A stretch of DNA of 64,000 bases, from the NCBI RefSeq assembly GCF_024168045.1, contig NZ_CP100126.1, positions 2,699,001 through 2,763,000 on the forward strand, given 5' to 3'. Below the pieces are notes generated by a model, which was not told the origin of the DNA, did not search any database, and saw nothing but the letters and a program-made list of their open reading frames with translations. Positions 1 to 9,396 of this stretch are shown one piece after another. The stretch comes from Dorea longicatena (GTDB taxonomy: Bacteria > Bacillota > Clostridia > Lachnospirales > Lachnospiraceae). Each line of letters begins with the position of its first letter. Within the stretch, counting starts at the first letter, position 1. The translations under genes were made by a program, and so were the position numbers.

Positions 1-931
1 TATTGTAGATTGTTCTGACATACCGGTCTATCTTCTCCGGTGTATCAGCAACGCCATCTATAATTCCTTCGGCATAACCTTTGATCGTTGTCACCGGTGT
101 CTTCAGATCATGTGAAATGTTACTGATCAGTTCTTTGCTTTCTTTGTCATATTTCAGTTTTTCTTCGGCACTATCCTTCAGGCGTCCTCTCATCTCTTCC
201 AGGCTCTGGCAGAGTTTTCCAAGTTCATCGTCAGCCTCCGGTTTCAACTCAAAATCCAGATTTCCCTCCTTGATATTCTGTGCCGCTGTCTGCATCTTGC
301 CGATCGGTCCCATAACCGCACGGTAGATCCATATAATAAGAGCCGCCGAAGTAAGTATCAGTATCACTACAATTCCAATCAGAATTTCCCATAAAAAATG
401 TCCAACCTCCGGAATTACATTGGATACATCTGACACGATAAACGCACTTCCTTCTTTGCCGTCATCATATCTGAAATCTACCTGTTTTACCAATGCTTCT
501 GCATCTCCGCCAAGATAAATTCCGTTCTCCGATGTTGTATCTGTATCTCCATATCCCGGCAATTGTTCGATCACCGCTTTTACACGATCATCATCGTTGC
601 CCGTATATACGATTGTTCCGTCTTTTCTCACCAACAGATATGCATTCTTATTCTCCAGTTTTTTATTAAACTGATCCAGTTCTGTCGCATCTTCCATCTC
701 AAATGTATGCTCTGACATCTTCTTCAGTTCATGATACGGCTTCTCCGTAACACGTGCAAGTACCTGCATGGAATTCGTAAAATCGGAAATCGTCGTTCCT
801 GTAATCCCATAATTCTTCTCCACCACTCCGATCTGATAGCGGCATACCATTGAAACCATCATGGCTGCCATAAGGACCGGTATGATGATAATCGTAAAAA
901 ATGCTATAACTAATCGCGTTTTCAGCTTCAT
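1..931 (-). CDS. sensor histidine kinase, partial (3' end beyond window)
   Basis: Reading leftwards from an ATG at 931, behind the Shine-Dalgarno GTGGAGGA, the frame stays open to base 1. It has an N-terminal membrane segment (about residues 7-27), an extracytoplasmic sensor region, a second membrane segment near 175-200, a HAMP linker, and the phosphoacceptor H-box ISHDLKTPVTTIKG with the histidine near residue 273. The ATPase domain lies outside the window. By family it autophosphorylates and passes phosphate to a response regulator, which is not visible here. The signal it senses cannot be told. It starts after the metK terminator, so it is probably a separate transcript; a TATAAT at 955-960 is a possible -10. 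Confidence 0.88.
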   Translation of the reverse strand, partial: MKLKTRLVIAFFTIIIIPVLMAAMMVSMVCRYQIGVVEKNYGITGTTISDFTNSMQVLARVTEKPYHELKKMSEHTFEMEDATELDQFNKKLENKNAYLLVRKDGTIVYTGNDDDRVKAVIEQLPGYGDTDTTSENGIYLGGDAEALVKQVDFRYDDGKEGSAFIVSDVSNVIPEVGHFLWEILIGIVVILILTSAALIIWIYRAVMGPIGKMQTAAQNIKEGNLDFELKPEADDELGKLCQSLEEMRGRLKDSAEEKLKYDKESKELISNISHDLKTPVTTIKGYAEGIIDGVADTPEKIDRYVRTIYN

Positions 932-964
932 GTATCTGTCCTCCACTCAAAAAAATTATAGCAT

Positions 965-996
965 GAAAAATGGGTGCTTCACACCAAAGCACCCAT
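965..996 (-). terminator. metK Rho-independent terminator
   Basis: Ten-base stem ATGGGTGCTT / AAGCACCCAT (970-979 with 987-996) followed on the minus strand by a T run. It lies 18 bases past the metK stop. Confidence 0.85.
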
Positions 997-1013
997 AAAC
1001 TTTTATAAAATTT

Positions 1014-2201
1014 CTATAAATATTTTTTCAGATCTTCTACTTTGTCCAGTTTCTCCCATGGAAGATCAATATCTGTACGTCCGAAATGTCCGTAAGCCGC
1101 TGTCTGTTTGTAGATTGGTCTTCTAAGATCAAGCATCTGAATGATTCCTGCCGGGCGGAGATCAAAATTCTCACGAACGATCTCTACCAGTTTATCATCT
1201 TCTACTGCACCTGTTCCGAATGTATCTACCATGATAGATGTCGGATGTGCTACACCGATTGCATAAGACAACTGAATCTCACATTTCTTAGCAAGTCCTG
1301 CAGCAACAATATTCTTGGCAACGTAACGTGCTGCATAAGCGGCAGAACGGTCAACCTTTGTACAGTCTTTTCCAGAGAAAGCCCCGCCGCCGTGACGTGC
1401 CATTCCACCGTAAGTATCTACGATGATCTTACGTCCTGTAAGTCCACTGTCTCCGTGTGGTCCGCCGATTACAAAACGTCCTGTCGGGTTGATGAAGAAC
1501 TTTGTCTTCTCATCTACCATGCCCTCCGGAATGATTGCATCGAATACATATTTCTTAATATCTTTATGGATCTGATCCTGTGTCACTTCCGGATCATGCT
1601 GTGTCGAAAGTACGACTGCATCCAGACGTGCCGGAACACCATTCTCATCATATTCAACCGTAACCTGTGTCTTTCCATCCGGTCTTAAGTACGGAAGTGT
1701 TCCGTTCTTTCTTACTTCTGTAAGCTTTCTTGAGAGCTTGTGTGCAAGTGCGATCGGGTATGGCATATATTCCGGTGTCTCATCAGAAGCATAACCAAAC
1801 ATCATTCCCTGATCTCCGGCTCCGATCGCATCGATCTCTTCTTCGGACATTGTATGTTCTTTTGCTTCCAGCGCTTTATCAACACCCATAGCAATATCAG
1901 ACGACTGCTCATCGATTGCTGTGATCACACCGCAAGTCTCTGCATCGAATCCGAATTTTCCTCTTGTATATCCGATTTCTTTGATCGTGTCACGTACGAT
2001 CTTCTGAATATCAACGTATGCATTCGTTGTGATCTCACCCATAACAAGTACCATACCTGTTGTAGTTGCTGTCTCGCATGCAACACGACTCATTGGATCC
2101 TGTGCCATCAATGCATCCAGAATGGCATCAGAAATCTGATCACACATTTTATCCGGATGTCCCTCTGTTACTGATTCTGACGTAAATAATCTTCTTTCCA
2201 C
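1014..2201 (-). CDS. metK: S-adenosylmethionine synthetase
   Basis: Makes SAM from methionine and ATP in the cytoplasm. The protein carries [18 protein letters not shown] at its N-terminus, the [12 protein letters not shown] signature near residues 127-138 and the glycine-rich GGGAFSGKD loop further on. An ATG-started reading to 2237 would add 12 residues ([12 protein letters not shown]), but a clear Shine-Dalgarno (AAAAGGAGAG) sits just before a GTG at 2201. Starting there gives [11 protein letters not shown], the usual family N-terminus, and 395 residues, the usual length. An SAM-I riboswitch and intrinsic terminator lie directly upstream, so expression should fall when SAM is plentiful. 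Confidence 0.97.
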   Translation of the reverse strand: MERRLFTSESVTEGHPDKMCDQISDAILDALMAQDPMSRVACETATTTGMVLVMGEITTNAYVDIQKIVRDTIKEIGYTRGKFGFDAETCGVITAIDEQSSDIAMGVDKALEAKEHTMSEEEIDAIGAGDQGMMFGYASDETPEYMPYPIALAHKLSRKLTEVRKNGTLPYLRPDGKTQVTVEYDENGVPARLDAVVLSTQHDPEVTQDQIHKDIKKYVFDAIIPEGMVDEKTKFFINPTGRFVIGGPHGDSGLTGRKIIVDTYGGMARHGGGAFSGKDCTKVDRSAAYAARYVAKNIVAAGLAKKCEIQLSYAIGVAHPTSIMVDTFGTGAVEDDKLVEIVRENFDLRPAGIIQMLDLRRPIYKQTAAYGHFGRTDIDLPWEKLDKVEDLKKYL

Positions 2202-2293
2202 GTTCTTCTCTCCTTTTTTCTTAAAACATTCCTGCATTCTTTCTCCCAGGATTGCCGGCAGTTTTTTGTAGATTCCCCTGTTTTACCGAACTG

Positions 2294-2324
2294 AAAAACC
2301 GTCCACTTACATAAGTGGACGGTT
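2294..2324 (-). terminator. riboswitch expression-platform terminator
   Basis: Perfect hairpin ACCGTCCACTTA / TAAGTGGACGGT followed by a T run on the minus strand, between the SAM-I aptamer and metK. This is the attenuator expected to form when SAM is bound. Confidence 0.9.
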
Positions 2325-2344
2325 TGATATCTTCATAAACCAAT

Positions 2345-2443
2345 CCTCTTATTGTTCGATCACTCGCTCAGGCTGGCACCTTCCATATATGGGGTTGCCG
2401 CAGTTTCATAGATCCTTTGTATCTCCACTGCTCTGAATAAGAG
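2345..2443 (-). ncRNA. SAM-I (S-box) riboswitch aptamer
   Basis: Read on the minus strand the element has the P1 arms CTCTTATTC and AATAAGAG, the conserved CAGTGGAG-like core after P1, ATGAAACTGCGGCAACC, and AAGGTGCCAG, followed by GAGCGA and GATCGAACAATAAGAG. These match the SAM-I consensus (GATGAAACC.GGCAACC...AAGGTGCCAA). It sits between a promoter at 2480-2508 and the terminator at 2294-2324 in front of metK, the classic target. Confidence 0.95.
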
Positions 2444-2479
2444 AAAGTTTGCTTTTATTATATTTCTGGTACGACTAAG

Positions 2480-2508
2480 ACTTTACTCTATTTTACACAT
2501 ACTGTCAA
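2480..2508 (-). promoter_or_regulatory. metK promoter
   Basis: Minus strand: -35 TTGACA (2503-2508), 17-base spacer, -10 TAAAGT (2480-2485). The predicted start, near 2473, lies about 30 bases before the SAM-I aptamer. Confidence 0.7.
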
Positions 2509-2534
2509 TAGACATATCTAAGAAAATGTATCAT

Positions 2535-3827
2535 CTAGCCTACTTTTAATTTGAATTTCTGGATTGCTTTTTCGGAATCTACTTTTTCGATGATTCCGCC
2601 GATACCACGGAGCTTCTCTTCGAATCTTTCATATCCTCTCTGGATATATACGATATCGTCTACGATTGTGATTCCGTCAGCTGCCAGACCAGCTATACAG
2701 AGTGCTGCTCCTGCACGAAGATCCGGTGCGCTCACTCTGGCTCCCGAAAATTCTGTCACGCCTTCAATCGTTGCAGAATTACCTTCTACTTTCACATTTG
2801 CACCCATTCTTGCAAGCTCATCCAGATATTTGAAACGGTTTTCAAAAATACTCTCTGTAATGATACTTGTCCCCTTACATAAAGCCAGTGTTACGCCGAT
2901 CTGCGGCTGCATATCTGTCGGGAATCCAGGATACGGAAGGGTCTTCACATGTGTGCTTGTAAGATCTCCTTTTGATACGACACGTACAGCATCATCGAAT
3001 TCTTCCACTTCACATCCGATTTCTACCAGTTTTGCGATCGTAGCCTCCAGATGCTTCGGAATAACATTCAGTACCGTTACATCTCCCTTTGTTGCTGCTG
3101 CTGCGAACATGAATGTTCCTGCTTCGATCTGATCCGGGATCACAGAATATTCTGTTCTGTGAAGGCGCTGTACACCACGGATCTTGATCACATCTGTACC
3201 TGCTCCCCTGATGTTGGCCCCCATGCTGTTCAGGAAGTTTGCAACATCTACAACATGTGGCTCTTTTGCAACATTTTCCAGAATGGTAAGTCCTTCTGCC
3301 ATAGCTGCTGCCATCATAACGTTAATCGTTGCTCCAACACTTACCACGTCGAAATAAATATGCTTTCCGACAAGACGGTCTGCCTCTGCAACGATCTTGC
3401 CATGTTCAATATCTACATCTGCACCTAACGCACGGAATCCTTTGAGATGCTGGTCGATTGGTCTGCTTCCGATATTACATCCTCCCGGAAGTGCAACTTC
3501 GGCACGTTTATACTTTCCAAGTAATGCGCCAAGAAGATAATAGGAAGCACGGATCTTCTTAATATAATCATACTCAATATCTACGTTCTTGATACTGGCT
3601 CCATTAATCTTTACTGTATGACGGTCGACACGGTGTACCTTCGCTCCAATCCCCTCGATTGCATCGATCAGTACGTTAATGTCATTCACATCTGGTAAGT
3701 TATCGATTAATACGGTCTCATCTGTCATAATTGCTGCTGCAAGAATTGCAAGTGCCGCGTTCTTGGCACCGCCGATTTCCACTTCTCCCACAAGCGGATG
3801 ACCGCCCTTAATAATATACTGTTCCAT
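2535..3827 (-). CDS. murA: UDP-N-acetylglucosamine 1-carboxyvinyltransferase
   Basis: Catalyses the first committed step of peptidoglycan synthesis, moving enolpyruvate from PEP to UDP-GlcNAc. It is 430 residues, full length for the EPSP-synthase-like fold. Visible motifs are IGGAKNAAL with the catalytic lysine (K22) and LPGGCNIGSRPIDQHL with the active-site cysteine at position 117, the fosfomycin target, plus DLRAGAALCIAGL near the C-terminus. Firmicutes often carry two paralogues, MurA and MurZ/MurA2; which one this is cannot be decided from the sequence alone. It is monocistronic here with its own promoter. Confidence 0.96.
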   Translation of the reverse strand: MEQYIIKGGHPLVGEVEIGGAKNAALAILAAAIMTDETVLIDNLPDVNDINVLIDAIEGIGAKVHRVDRHTVKINGASIKNVDIEYDYIKKIRASYYLLGALLGKYKRAEVALPGGCNIGSRPIDQHLKGFRALGADVDIEHGKIVAEADRLVGKHIYFDVVSVGATINVMMAAAMAEGLTILENVAKEPHVVDVANFLNSMGANIRGAGTDVIKIRGVQRLHRTEYSVIPDQIEAGTFMFAAAATKGDVTVLNVIPKHLEATIAKLVEIGCEVEEFDDAVRVVSKGDLTSTHVKTLPYPGFPTDMQPQIGVTLALCKGTSIITESIFENRFKYLDELARMGANVKVEGNSATIEGVTEFSGARVSAPDLRAGAALCIAGLAADGITIVDDIVYIQRGYERFEEKLRGIGGIIEKVDSEKAIQKFKLKVG

Positions 3828-3954
3828 TAATTACACCTCATTAATATTTATATGAATCTCTAATTACAATAAATCTTTTGTTCAATATTTATAACTATCT
3901 CAAATTGTACATAAATTTCTGCATCACAATATAACCCCAAAAGGGTTCGCGCCT

Positions 3955-3982
3955 ATTATAGCACAAATTTCTCAATTGTAAA
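3955..3982 (-). promoter_or_regulatory. murA promoter
   Basis: Minus strand: TTTACA (3977-3982), 16-base spacer, TATAAT (3955-3960). The leader of about 115 bases contains a small AACCCC-AAAA-GGGGTT-type hairpin near 3932-3948. Nothing else is evident in the 3828-4049 gap. Confidence 0.65.
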
Positions 3983-4049
3983 ATATTTTTTACAGTTATG
4001 TAATTTTATTGTAACATATTTCAATTGTTCTATCTATACTTGTGCACTT

Positions 4050-4553
4050 TTACTCCCCTAATGCATCTAATACCGATTCAATCGTATCTTCCAGCTTCTG
4101 ATTATCTTCACACACTGTAATATCTGCATACTTTTCAAAAAGCTTTACTCTTTCATCATACAGATCTTTGAGCGTCTGTCCGTCACGCAGTACCACTCCA
4201 CGGCCTTTGGCGTTTTTAAGTCTGCCGTTTATTGTCTCAAAGGATGCCTGTAAATATACGACTTTTCCGATTTCTTTATAATGTTTCATCGCATTTTCAC
4301 AATATACTACGCTGCCTCCCGGCGAGATAACGGTACGTTCCGCTTTCACCTGTGCATTGACCCGGTCTTCTACTTTCAGGAAGCCATCCGGTCCAACGTC
4401 AGCAATAATATCTTTCAGAAGTTTTCCTTCTGATTCCTGGATCAGAATATCCGTGTCTACAAATCTGTATCCCAGTCTCTTTGCAATTACCACACCAACT
4501 GTACTTTTCCCGACTGCCGGCATTCCGATAAAAATAATGTTATTATCTGCCAT
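4050..4553 (-). CDS. shikimate kinase-like P-loop kinase
   Basis: A 167-residue P-loop kinase of shikimate-kinase size. It has Walker A GMPAVGKST (10-18), the DTD pair (33-35) used by the family to bind shikimate and Mg2+, and a lid segment RGVVLRDGQTLKDLYDERV. Two usual landmarks are altered. The FRxxE motif, whose Arg contacts shikimate, reads FLKVE (58-62), and the GGG of the second glycine loop reads PGGS (78-81). It may be a divergent AroK or a kinase for another small hydroxyl substrate. It stands alone, far from the aroF-aroB genes at 53-55 kb. Confidence 0.75.
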   Translation of the reverse strand: MADNNIIFIGMPAVGKSTVGVVIAKRLGYRFVDTDILIQESEGKLLKDIIADVGPDGFLKVEDRVNAQVKAERTVISPGGSVVYCENAMKHYKEIGKVVYLQASFETINGRLKNAKGRGVVLRDGQTLKDLYDERVKLFEKYADITVCEDNQKLEDTIESVLDALGE

Positions 4554-4629
4554 GATGTGCCCTCCTGTATGTTATGTTCTGATTTTTTCTTTCATTTGAA
4601 AACTATAATTATCATCGCACAGTATAACA

Positions 4630-4673
4630 TACAAGAGGGCGAAGTGGAAGTTTTTTTCCAGATGCCCTCTTGT
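4630..4673. repeat. long perfect hairpin between 4553 and 4677 genes
   Basis: Arms TACAAGAGGGC and GCCCTCTTGTA, with an inner TGGAA/TTCCA pair around a T run, lie immediately after the stop codon of the upstream minus-strand gene. It probably acts as a transcript end or processing signal. The outer stem is not followed by a clean T run, so terminator status is uncertain. Confidence 0.5.
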
Positions 4674-4676
4674 AGA

Positions 4677-5033
4677 TCAATATATTTTTTTACGTATCTC
4701 TCTATGTTCCACACGTCTCCTGCAAAGTTCCTGATATGTCATAACCTCGATCAGATCCATAAGCCAGGCACCCGGGTTCTCTTCTTCCTTCTCCGCCTTA
4801 TCATAGATCCTGCGGCACATCAGACGAAGCTGCAGGCGGTCCGGATATTCATCATACATCATGCTTCCGTCATATTCCATTCTGTCACATTCCTCTTCCA
4901 TATAAGGAAGTACTCTCTTTGCCGTATCCGGGTAAATGCTTTTCATATAGTCATAGTCTCTTCTCGCATTCCGGTCATCATTATACAGCAGCGGAACCGG
5001 ATAAGCCATATAGAACGGTAATTTGTTCTCCAT
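4677..5033 (-). CDS. conserved hypothetical protein
   Basis: A charged 118-residue cytoplasmic protein with no membrane segment or signal peptide. Starts MENKLPFYMAYP, is rich in Tyr, Arg, Asp and Glu, and has helical stretches such as RLQLRLMCRRIYDKAEKEEE. I recall similar small tyrosine-rich proteins in Lachnospiraceae genomes but know no function. A strong hairpin follows its stop. Nothing in the neighbourhood (GH32 operon upstream, shikimate-kinase-like gene downstream) explains it. Confidence 0.65.
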   Translation of the reverse strand: MENKLPFYMAYPVPLLYNDDRNARRDYDYMKSIYPDTAKRVLPYMEEECDRMEYDGSMMYDEYPDRLQLRLMCRRIYDKAEKEEENPGAWLMDLIEVMTYQELCRRRVEHREIRKKIY

Positions 5034-5114
5034 AATCCTGATTGCTCCTTGGCGGTTCTATCTGTATTAAGATATGCACGGGGACATCAATCGGTGAATG
5101 AGAAACTATCTCTT

Positions 5115-6551
5115 CTAATTGAATGTTATCTCATATTTTTCAATATTAACGGTTGCCGCTTCATCACTAGTAAATATAATTTCATTTGCTTCCAATGGCG
5201 TAGGAATGACCACACTCGCCGTCTGCTCTCCATCATTAATAAATAATTCTACAGAATATCTGTCCATGATAAAATGTAGTTTCGGCGCATGATGTTTTTC
5301 CGCAATTTCTATCTTTCTCACACAGACAACATCTGCATTTACACCACTGTAGGTCCGGTCAATTTCAATCTGATGTTTTTCCGGATAATATGTAAATGTT
5401 GTTGTATATTCTTCATTATGTGCCACATCTACCTTGAACTCCCGGCCTTCTACATTCGTAAGTTCTACCGTCATGTCAATCACCCGGCCATTGATACCAT
5501 CCAAAGATATCTGTCCGCTAATTTTCTGTTCTGTATAGATGATTGGATTTTTCTTATACTTTTCCAGTTCTCTCACCGGACTTTGCCAGATTTTCCCATC
5601 TTTGATTTTTAATTCTCTTGGGAGTGTCATCATTCCCTGCCATTTCTGTCCTTTTGTCATGACACGTGCATCCCACGACTTCATCCATGCGACCATGATC
5701 CGCCTGCCATCCGGAAGCTCTGTTGTCTGTGGTGCATAAAAATCTAGTCCATAATCTAGGCTTCTCTTTTTCTCCCATGCAAAATCCGATATTTCTTTTT
5801 CTGCATCTCCAATAATATAAATGGAATTATGACCGTTATGAAATTCGTACTTTTGAGCATGCATATTCTGCGGAGAACAAATGATTACAGGATACCCGTC
5901 TACTTCCAGATAATCCGGACACTCTAACATATCTCCATTCTTTCCGTCATTTCTCAAAAGGACTTTTTCATACCGCCAGTTTTTATAGTCCTCACTGCTA
6001 AATAAGACTATTTGCCCACAATTTTCCTCATAGCGATTGCCTACAACGCAATAATATCTGCCATCCTTTTTCCATATCTTCGGATCACGGAAGTCTTTTC
6101 TGTCAAATTTCTCCGGCATGATATCTCCTTTTATAACTGGATTATCCTGCCATTTTTCATAATTCTTCCCATCTCCAATGGCAATGCACTGATTCTGGAT
6201 TTCTTTTCCGTCTTTCTGGCTTACTCCTGTATAAAGCAGCACATGCTTTCCATCAGCTTCTACTGCACTTCCCGAGAAACATCCAATGTGATCATAATCC
6301 TGATCAGGTGCCATAGCTACCGGATATGCTTCCCATTTTACCAGATCTTCGGTCACTTGATGCCCCCAGTGCATCGGTCCCCATTCTGTTTTATATGGAT
6401 AGAACTGATAGAATAAATGTACTTTTCCCTGATATACAGAGAAACCATTCGGGTCATTCATCCATCCTGTTTCCGGTGTCACATGGAATAATGGTTTTTC
6501 TTTTTCATCTATGTGATTCCGTCTGATATATTCATTGGCTTTTTCAAGCAT
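5115..6551 (-). CDS. glycoside hydrolase family 32 (sucrose/fructan hydrolase)
   Basis: Hydrolyses terminal beta-fructofuranosyl bonds in sucrose, sucrose-6-phosphate or short fructans. All three GH32 catalytic motifs are present: WMNDPNG (30-36) with nucleophile D33, RDP (155-157) for transition-state binding, and ECP with acid/base E210. After the five-bladed propeller comes a C-terminal beta-sandwich. There is no signal peptide, so it acts in the cytoplasm on imported sugar. It is the last gene of the operon after a CUT1-type ABC importer, 24 bases downstream of the ATPase gene. An ABC importer rather than a PTS favours unphosphorylated sucrose or fructo-oligosaccharides, but this is inference. 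Confidence 0.93.
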   Translation of the reverse strand: MLEKANEYIRRNHIDEKEKPLFHVTPETGWMNDPNGFSVYQGKVHLFYQFYPYKTEWGPMHWGHQVTEDLVKWEAYPVAMAPDQDYDHIGCFSGSAVEADGKHVLLYTGVSQKDGKEIQNQCIAIGDGKNYEKWQDNPVIKGDIMPEKFDRKDFRDPKIWKKDGRYYCVVGNRYEENCGQIVLFSSEDYKNWRYEKVLLRNDGKNGDMLECPDYLEVDGYPVIICSPQNMHAQKYEFHNGHNSIYIIGDAEKEISDFAWEKKRSLDYGLDFYAPQTTELPDGRRIMVAWMKSWDARVMTKGQKWQGMMTLPRELKIKDGKIWQSPVRELEKYKKNPIIYTEQKISGQISLDGINGRVIDMTVELTNVEGREFKVDVAHNEEYTTTFTYYPEKHQIEIDRTYSGVNADVVCVRKIEIAEKHHAPKLHFIMDRYSVELFINDGEQTASVVIPTPLEANEIIFTSDEAATVNIEKYEITFN

Positions 6552-6575
6552 ACGTTCTTCCTCTTTTATTCTAAA

Positions 6576-7670
6576 TTATTCTGCTCCGATCACCTGCTCT
6601 GTTTCCTTATCAAAGAAATGCATCTTATGTGGCATAAAGGTAAATTCCACCTCATCTCCCACCTGGCTTACTTCATATTTTGATACTCTTGCAATCGTTA
6701 CGCTTCCTCCGAAGTCAAAATACAGATTATTCTCATTTCCCATAATCTCCGTATTGTCAATAACTGCTTTCTGATGACTTCCATAGACATCCAGATTAGT
6801 TGTATCAAACTTGATATCTTCTCCTCTGATTCCCATGATAACTTCTGAGTATCCCGCAATACGTTTTGCAATTGCTTCCGGAAGTTCAATCTTATTTCCA
6901 TCTTTGAAGATCAGATTTCTTCCGTCTATTTTTACATCATAGAAGTTCATCTGCGGAGAGCCGATAAATCCTGCCACAAATTTATTCACCGGATGTTCGT
7001 ACAGATCCATCGGTTTTCCAACCTGCTGTATCACGCCATCTTTCATGATTACAATGCGGTCTGCCATTGTCATGGCTTCTACCTGGTCATGTGTAACATA
7101 GATGGTTGTACTTCCAAGATTTCTATGTAATTTGCTGATCTCATTTCTCATGCTGACACGCAGTTTTGCATCCAGGTTAGAAAGTGGCTCATCCATCAGA
7201 AAGACTTTCTGGTCTTTTACAATCGCTCTTCCAAGTGCCACTCTCTGTCTTTGTCCACCTGATAAATTCTTAGGCTTACGGTAACGATATTCTTCGAGTC
7301 CCAGGATATCAATTGCCCAGTCTACTTTTTTCTTGATCTCATCTGCCGGAACCTTCATGTTCTTCAATCCATAAGAAATATTTTTTTCTACCGTCATATG
7401 TGGATACAGTGCATAGTTCTGGAACACCATAGAGATTCCTCGATCCGCCGGTGCAACCTCATTCACACGTTTTCCATCAATAAAAAGGTCTCCACTTGTA
7501 ATCTCTTCAAATCCTGCGATCATTCGGAGTGTTGTGGATTTACCGCATCCGGATGGTCCGACAAATGCGATAAATTCTTTTTCTTCTATATCTAAGTTAA
7601 AGTCTGTCACGGAATTCTTATCGTTTCCTGCATATTTTTTACATATATTTTTAAATTCGATAAAGCTCAT
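6576..7670 (-). CDS. sugar ABC transporter ATPase (MsmK/UgpC type)
   Basis: Energises a CUT1-family carbohydrate importer. The 364-residue protein has Walker A GPSGCGKST (38-46), signature LSGGQRQRVALGRAIV, Walker B VFLMDEPLSNLD and the switch histidine in VTHDQ. It also has the C-terminal TOBE-type regulatory domain typical of MalK/MsmX/UgpC. Many Firmicutes keep one shared ATPase for several importers; here it is inside the operon, 3 bases from the permease gene, so it probably serves this system first. Confidence 0.93.
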   Translation of the reverse strand: MSFIEFKNICKKYAGNDKNSVTDFNLDIEEKEFIAFVGPSGCGKSTTLRMIAGFEEITSGDLFIDGKRVNEVAPADRGISMVFQNYALYPHMTVEKNISYGLKNMKVPADEIKKKVDWAIDILGLEEYRYRKPKNLSGGQRQRVALGRAIVKDQKVFLMDEPLSNLDAKLRVSMRNEISKLHRNLGSTTIYVTHDQVEAMTMADRIVIMKDGVIQQVGKPMDLYEHPVNKFVAGFIGSPQMNFYDVKIDGRNLIFKDGNKIELPEAIAKRIAGYSEVIMGIRGEDIKFDTTNLDVYGSHQKAVIDNTEIMGNENNLYFDFGGSVTIARVSKYEVSQVGDEVEFTFMPHKMHFFDKETEQVIGAE

Positions 7671-7673
7671 CTT

Positions 7674-8525
7674 TTAGCCCTCCTTGGAACCTGTTGATAT
7701 TACACCCTCTACGATCTGTTTTGAGAAGAGTGAATAGATAATAATGACCGGAATTGTTACCATTGTGATAACTGCAAGGGTCTGTCCTGTTGTTGTGTTA
7801 TCATTTGATGTAATCGCATTCAGACCAATCTGTGCAGTCAAAAGATCACTGGATGTAAATACAAGTGACGGCCACAGATAATCATTCCATACATTCAGGA
7901 ATGTAAATACACTAACCGTTGCCACTACACTCTTTGACATTGGAAGAACCATAGTAAAAAAGTATTTTACCGGTCCACAGTGATCTAACTGTGCTGCCTC
8001 ATATACATCATCCGGAAGTCCCAGGAATACCTGACGGAACAGGAAAATGTTAAACGGATTCACGATCATTGGAAGTACATATCCAAGCACCGTATTCAGA
8101 AGTCCAAGTTTTGCAATGATCAGGAAATGTATCGTAATGATCGTCTCCATCGGTACGATCATCAGAAGCATAATGATCAGAAGCCAGCGTTCTCTGAATG
8201 GAAAATTAATCTTAGCCAATGCATATCCTGCCAGTCCATTTACAATTACACCAAGTACGATCAATATTGCTGCATAGAACAAGGTATTACACATATATCG
8301 TACAAATCCTGTATTTGTTAATACAGATACATAATTTTCAAAGAAATTGCCGTTCAATGCCGGTGGAATGAATGCCGCCATACTGTTCATATCAGCAGTG
8401 ATTGCCGCGTCTGGTTTGAATGAGTTTGCCAGCATCCAGATAACCGGGAACAGGAACAACAATGATACGATCAGAAGTACGACCGTCAGTATCCAATTAT
8501 TTCTTTTTTGCTTTTTTGTTAACAT
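7674..8525 (-). CDS. sugar ABC transporter permease (MalG-type)
   Basis: Inner-membrane permease of the CUT1 family, 283 residues with about six membrane helices. The cytoplasmic EAA loop that docks to the ATPase is visible as EAAQLDHCGPVKYFFTMVLP. The start overlaps the end of the preceding permease gene by 29 bases, indicating translational coupling. Pairs with the 8497-9396 product to form the transmembrane channel. Confidence 0.92.
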   Translation of the reverse strand: MLTKKQKRNNWILTVVLLIVSLLFLFPVIWMLANSFKPDAAITADMNSMAAFIPPALNGNFFENYVSVLTNTGFVRYMCNTLFYAAILIVLGVIVNGLAGYALAKINFPFRERWLLIIMLLMIVPMETIITIHFLIIAKLGLLNTVLGYVLPMIVNPFNIFLFRQVFLGLPDDVYEAAQLDHCGPVKYFFTMVLPMSKSVVATVSVFTFLNVWNDYLWPSLVFTSSDLLTAQIGLNAITSNDNTTTGQTLAVITMVTIPVIIIYSLFSKQIVEGVISTGSKEG

Positions 8526-9396
8526 TCTGATCCTCCTTATCTCTTGTTGCGATTGTCTGGATCACGGTCAGTATCATTACAAAGAATGCGAATACAATAG
8601 CCATTGTAGATGCCAGTCCAATTTCCCAGTTAACAGTACCTGTTTCATATATATCATACACAACCGTATACGTTGAATTCGATGGTCCTCCTCCGGTCAT
8701 AACCATTGGCTGTACCAACATACGGAATGCTCCAATCGTAATCGTAATTAAAACGAACACACACAATGGTTTCAATTCCGGCAGGGTAATGTCCTTGAAT
8801 TTCTGCCACGGTGTTGCATGGTCCATCTCGGCCGCTTCATAAAGTGCCGGATTGATTGCCTGGATTCCTCCCAAGAAGATGATCATCTGATATCCCATTC
8901 CCTGCCATGCACTCATGATTGCAATGGATGGAAGTGCCTGACTGGCACTGTTGATGAATGGCTGTGCATCAATTCCAAAGAAAGAAAGGATTGCATTCAT
9001 AATTCCTTCCGGGCTGTAGATCTGGATCCACAGTGTTGACACAACAGCAAGTGACATGACCACCGGAACAAAGAATGCTACTTTGAAATACTTCTTACAA
9101 TGCGTCACTTTATTAATCAGAAGTGCCATCACAAGCGCTCCAATTCCCTGCAGCGGAACAATAATGATCACAAACTTTACAGTATTAAAAAATGCCTGTG
9201 AAAACACATCATCTTTAAAAATCTGAATATAGTTGTCCAGTCCGACAAAATGCGTCAGTCCCGGATTTAAAGCAAAGAAATCAGTAAAACTGAAAATCAA
9301 TGTCAGGATCATCGGCAGGAATAAAAATATCGTAAGTAACACAAGTGCCGGTCCAAAAAACGCCATTCCCATAATGGATTCTGTTCTTTTCTTCAT
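8497..9396 (-). CDS. sugar ABC transporter permease (MalF-type)
   Basis: The second CUT1 permease, 299 residues, with membrane helices and the EAA loop EAAEMDHATPWQKFKDITLP. The start codon overlaps the stop of the binding-protein gene by one base (TAATG), a usual coupling arrangement. Ends in a lysine-rich cytoplasmic tail (NVNKKAKKK). Confidence 0.92.
   Translation of the reverse strand: MKKRTESIMGMAFFGPALVLLTIFLFLPMILTLIFSFTDFFALNPGLTHFVGLDNYIQIFKDDVFSQAFFNTVKFVIIIVPLQGIGALVMALLINKVTHCKKYFKVAFFVPVVMSLAVVSTLWIQIYSPEGIMNAILSFFGIDAQPFINSASQALPSIAIMSAWQGMGYQMIIFLGGIQAINPALYEAAEMDHATPWQKFKDITLPELKPLCVFVLITITIGAFRMLVQPMVMTGGGPSNSTYTVVYDIYETGTVNWEIGLASTMAIVFAFFVMILTVIQTIATRDKEDQNVNKKAKKK

Noticed and set aside
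1086..1688. 200-residue plus-strand ORF
   Set aside because: Antisense to metK, no coding features.
2202..2237. Extended metK N-terminus from an ATG at 2237
   Set aside because: Adds a non-family extension ([12 protein letters not shown]) over the GTG start's Shine-Dalgarno.
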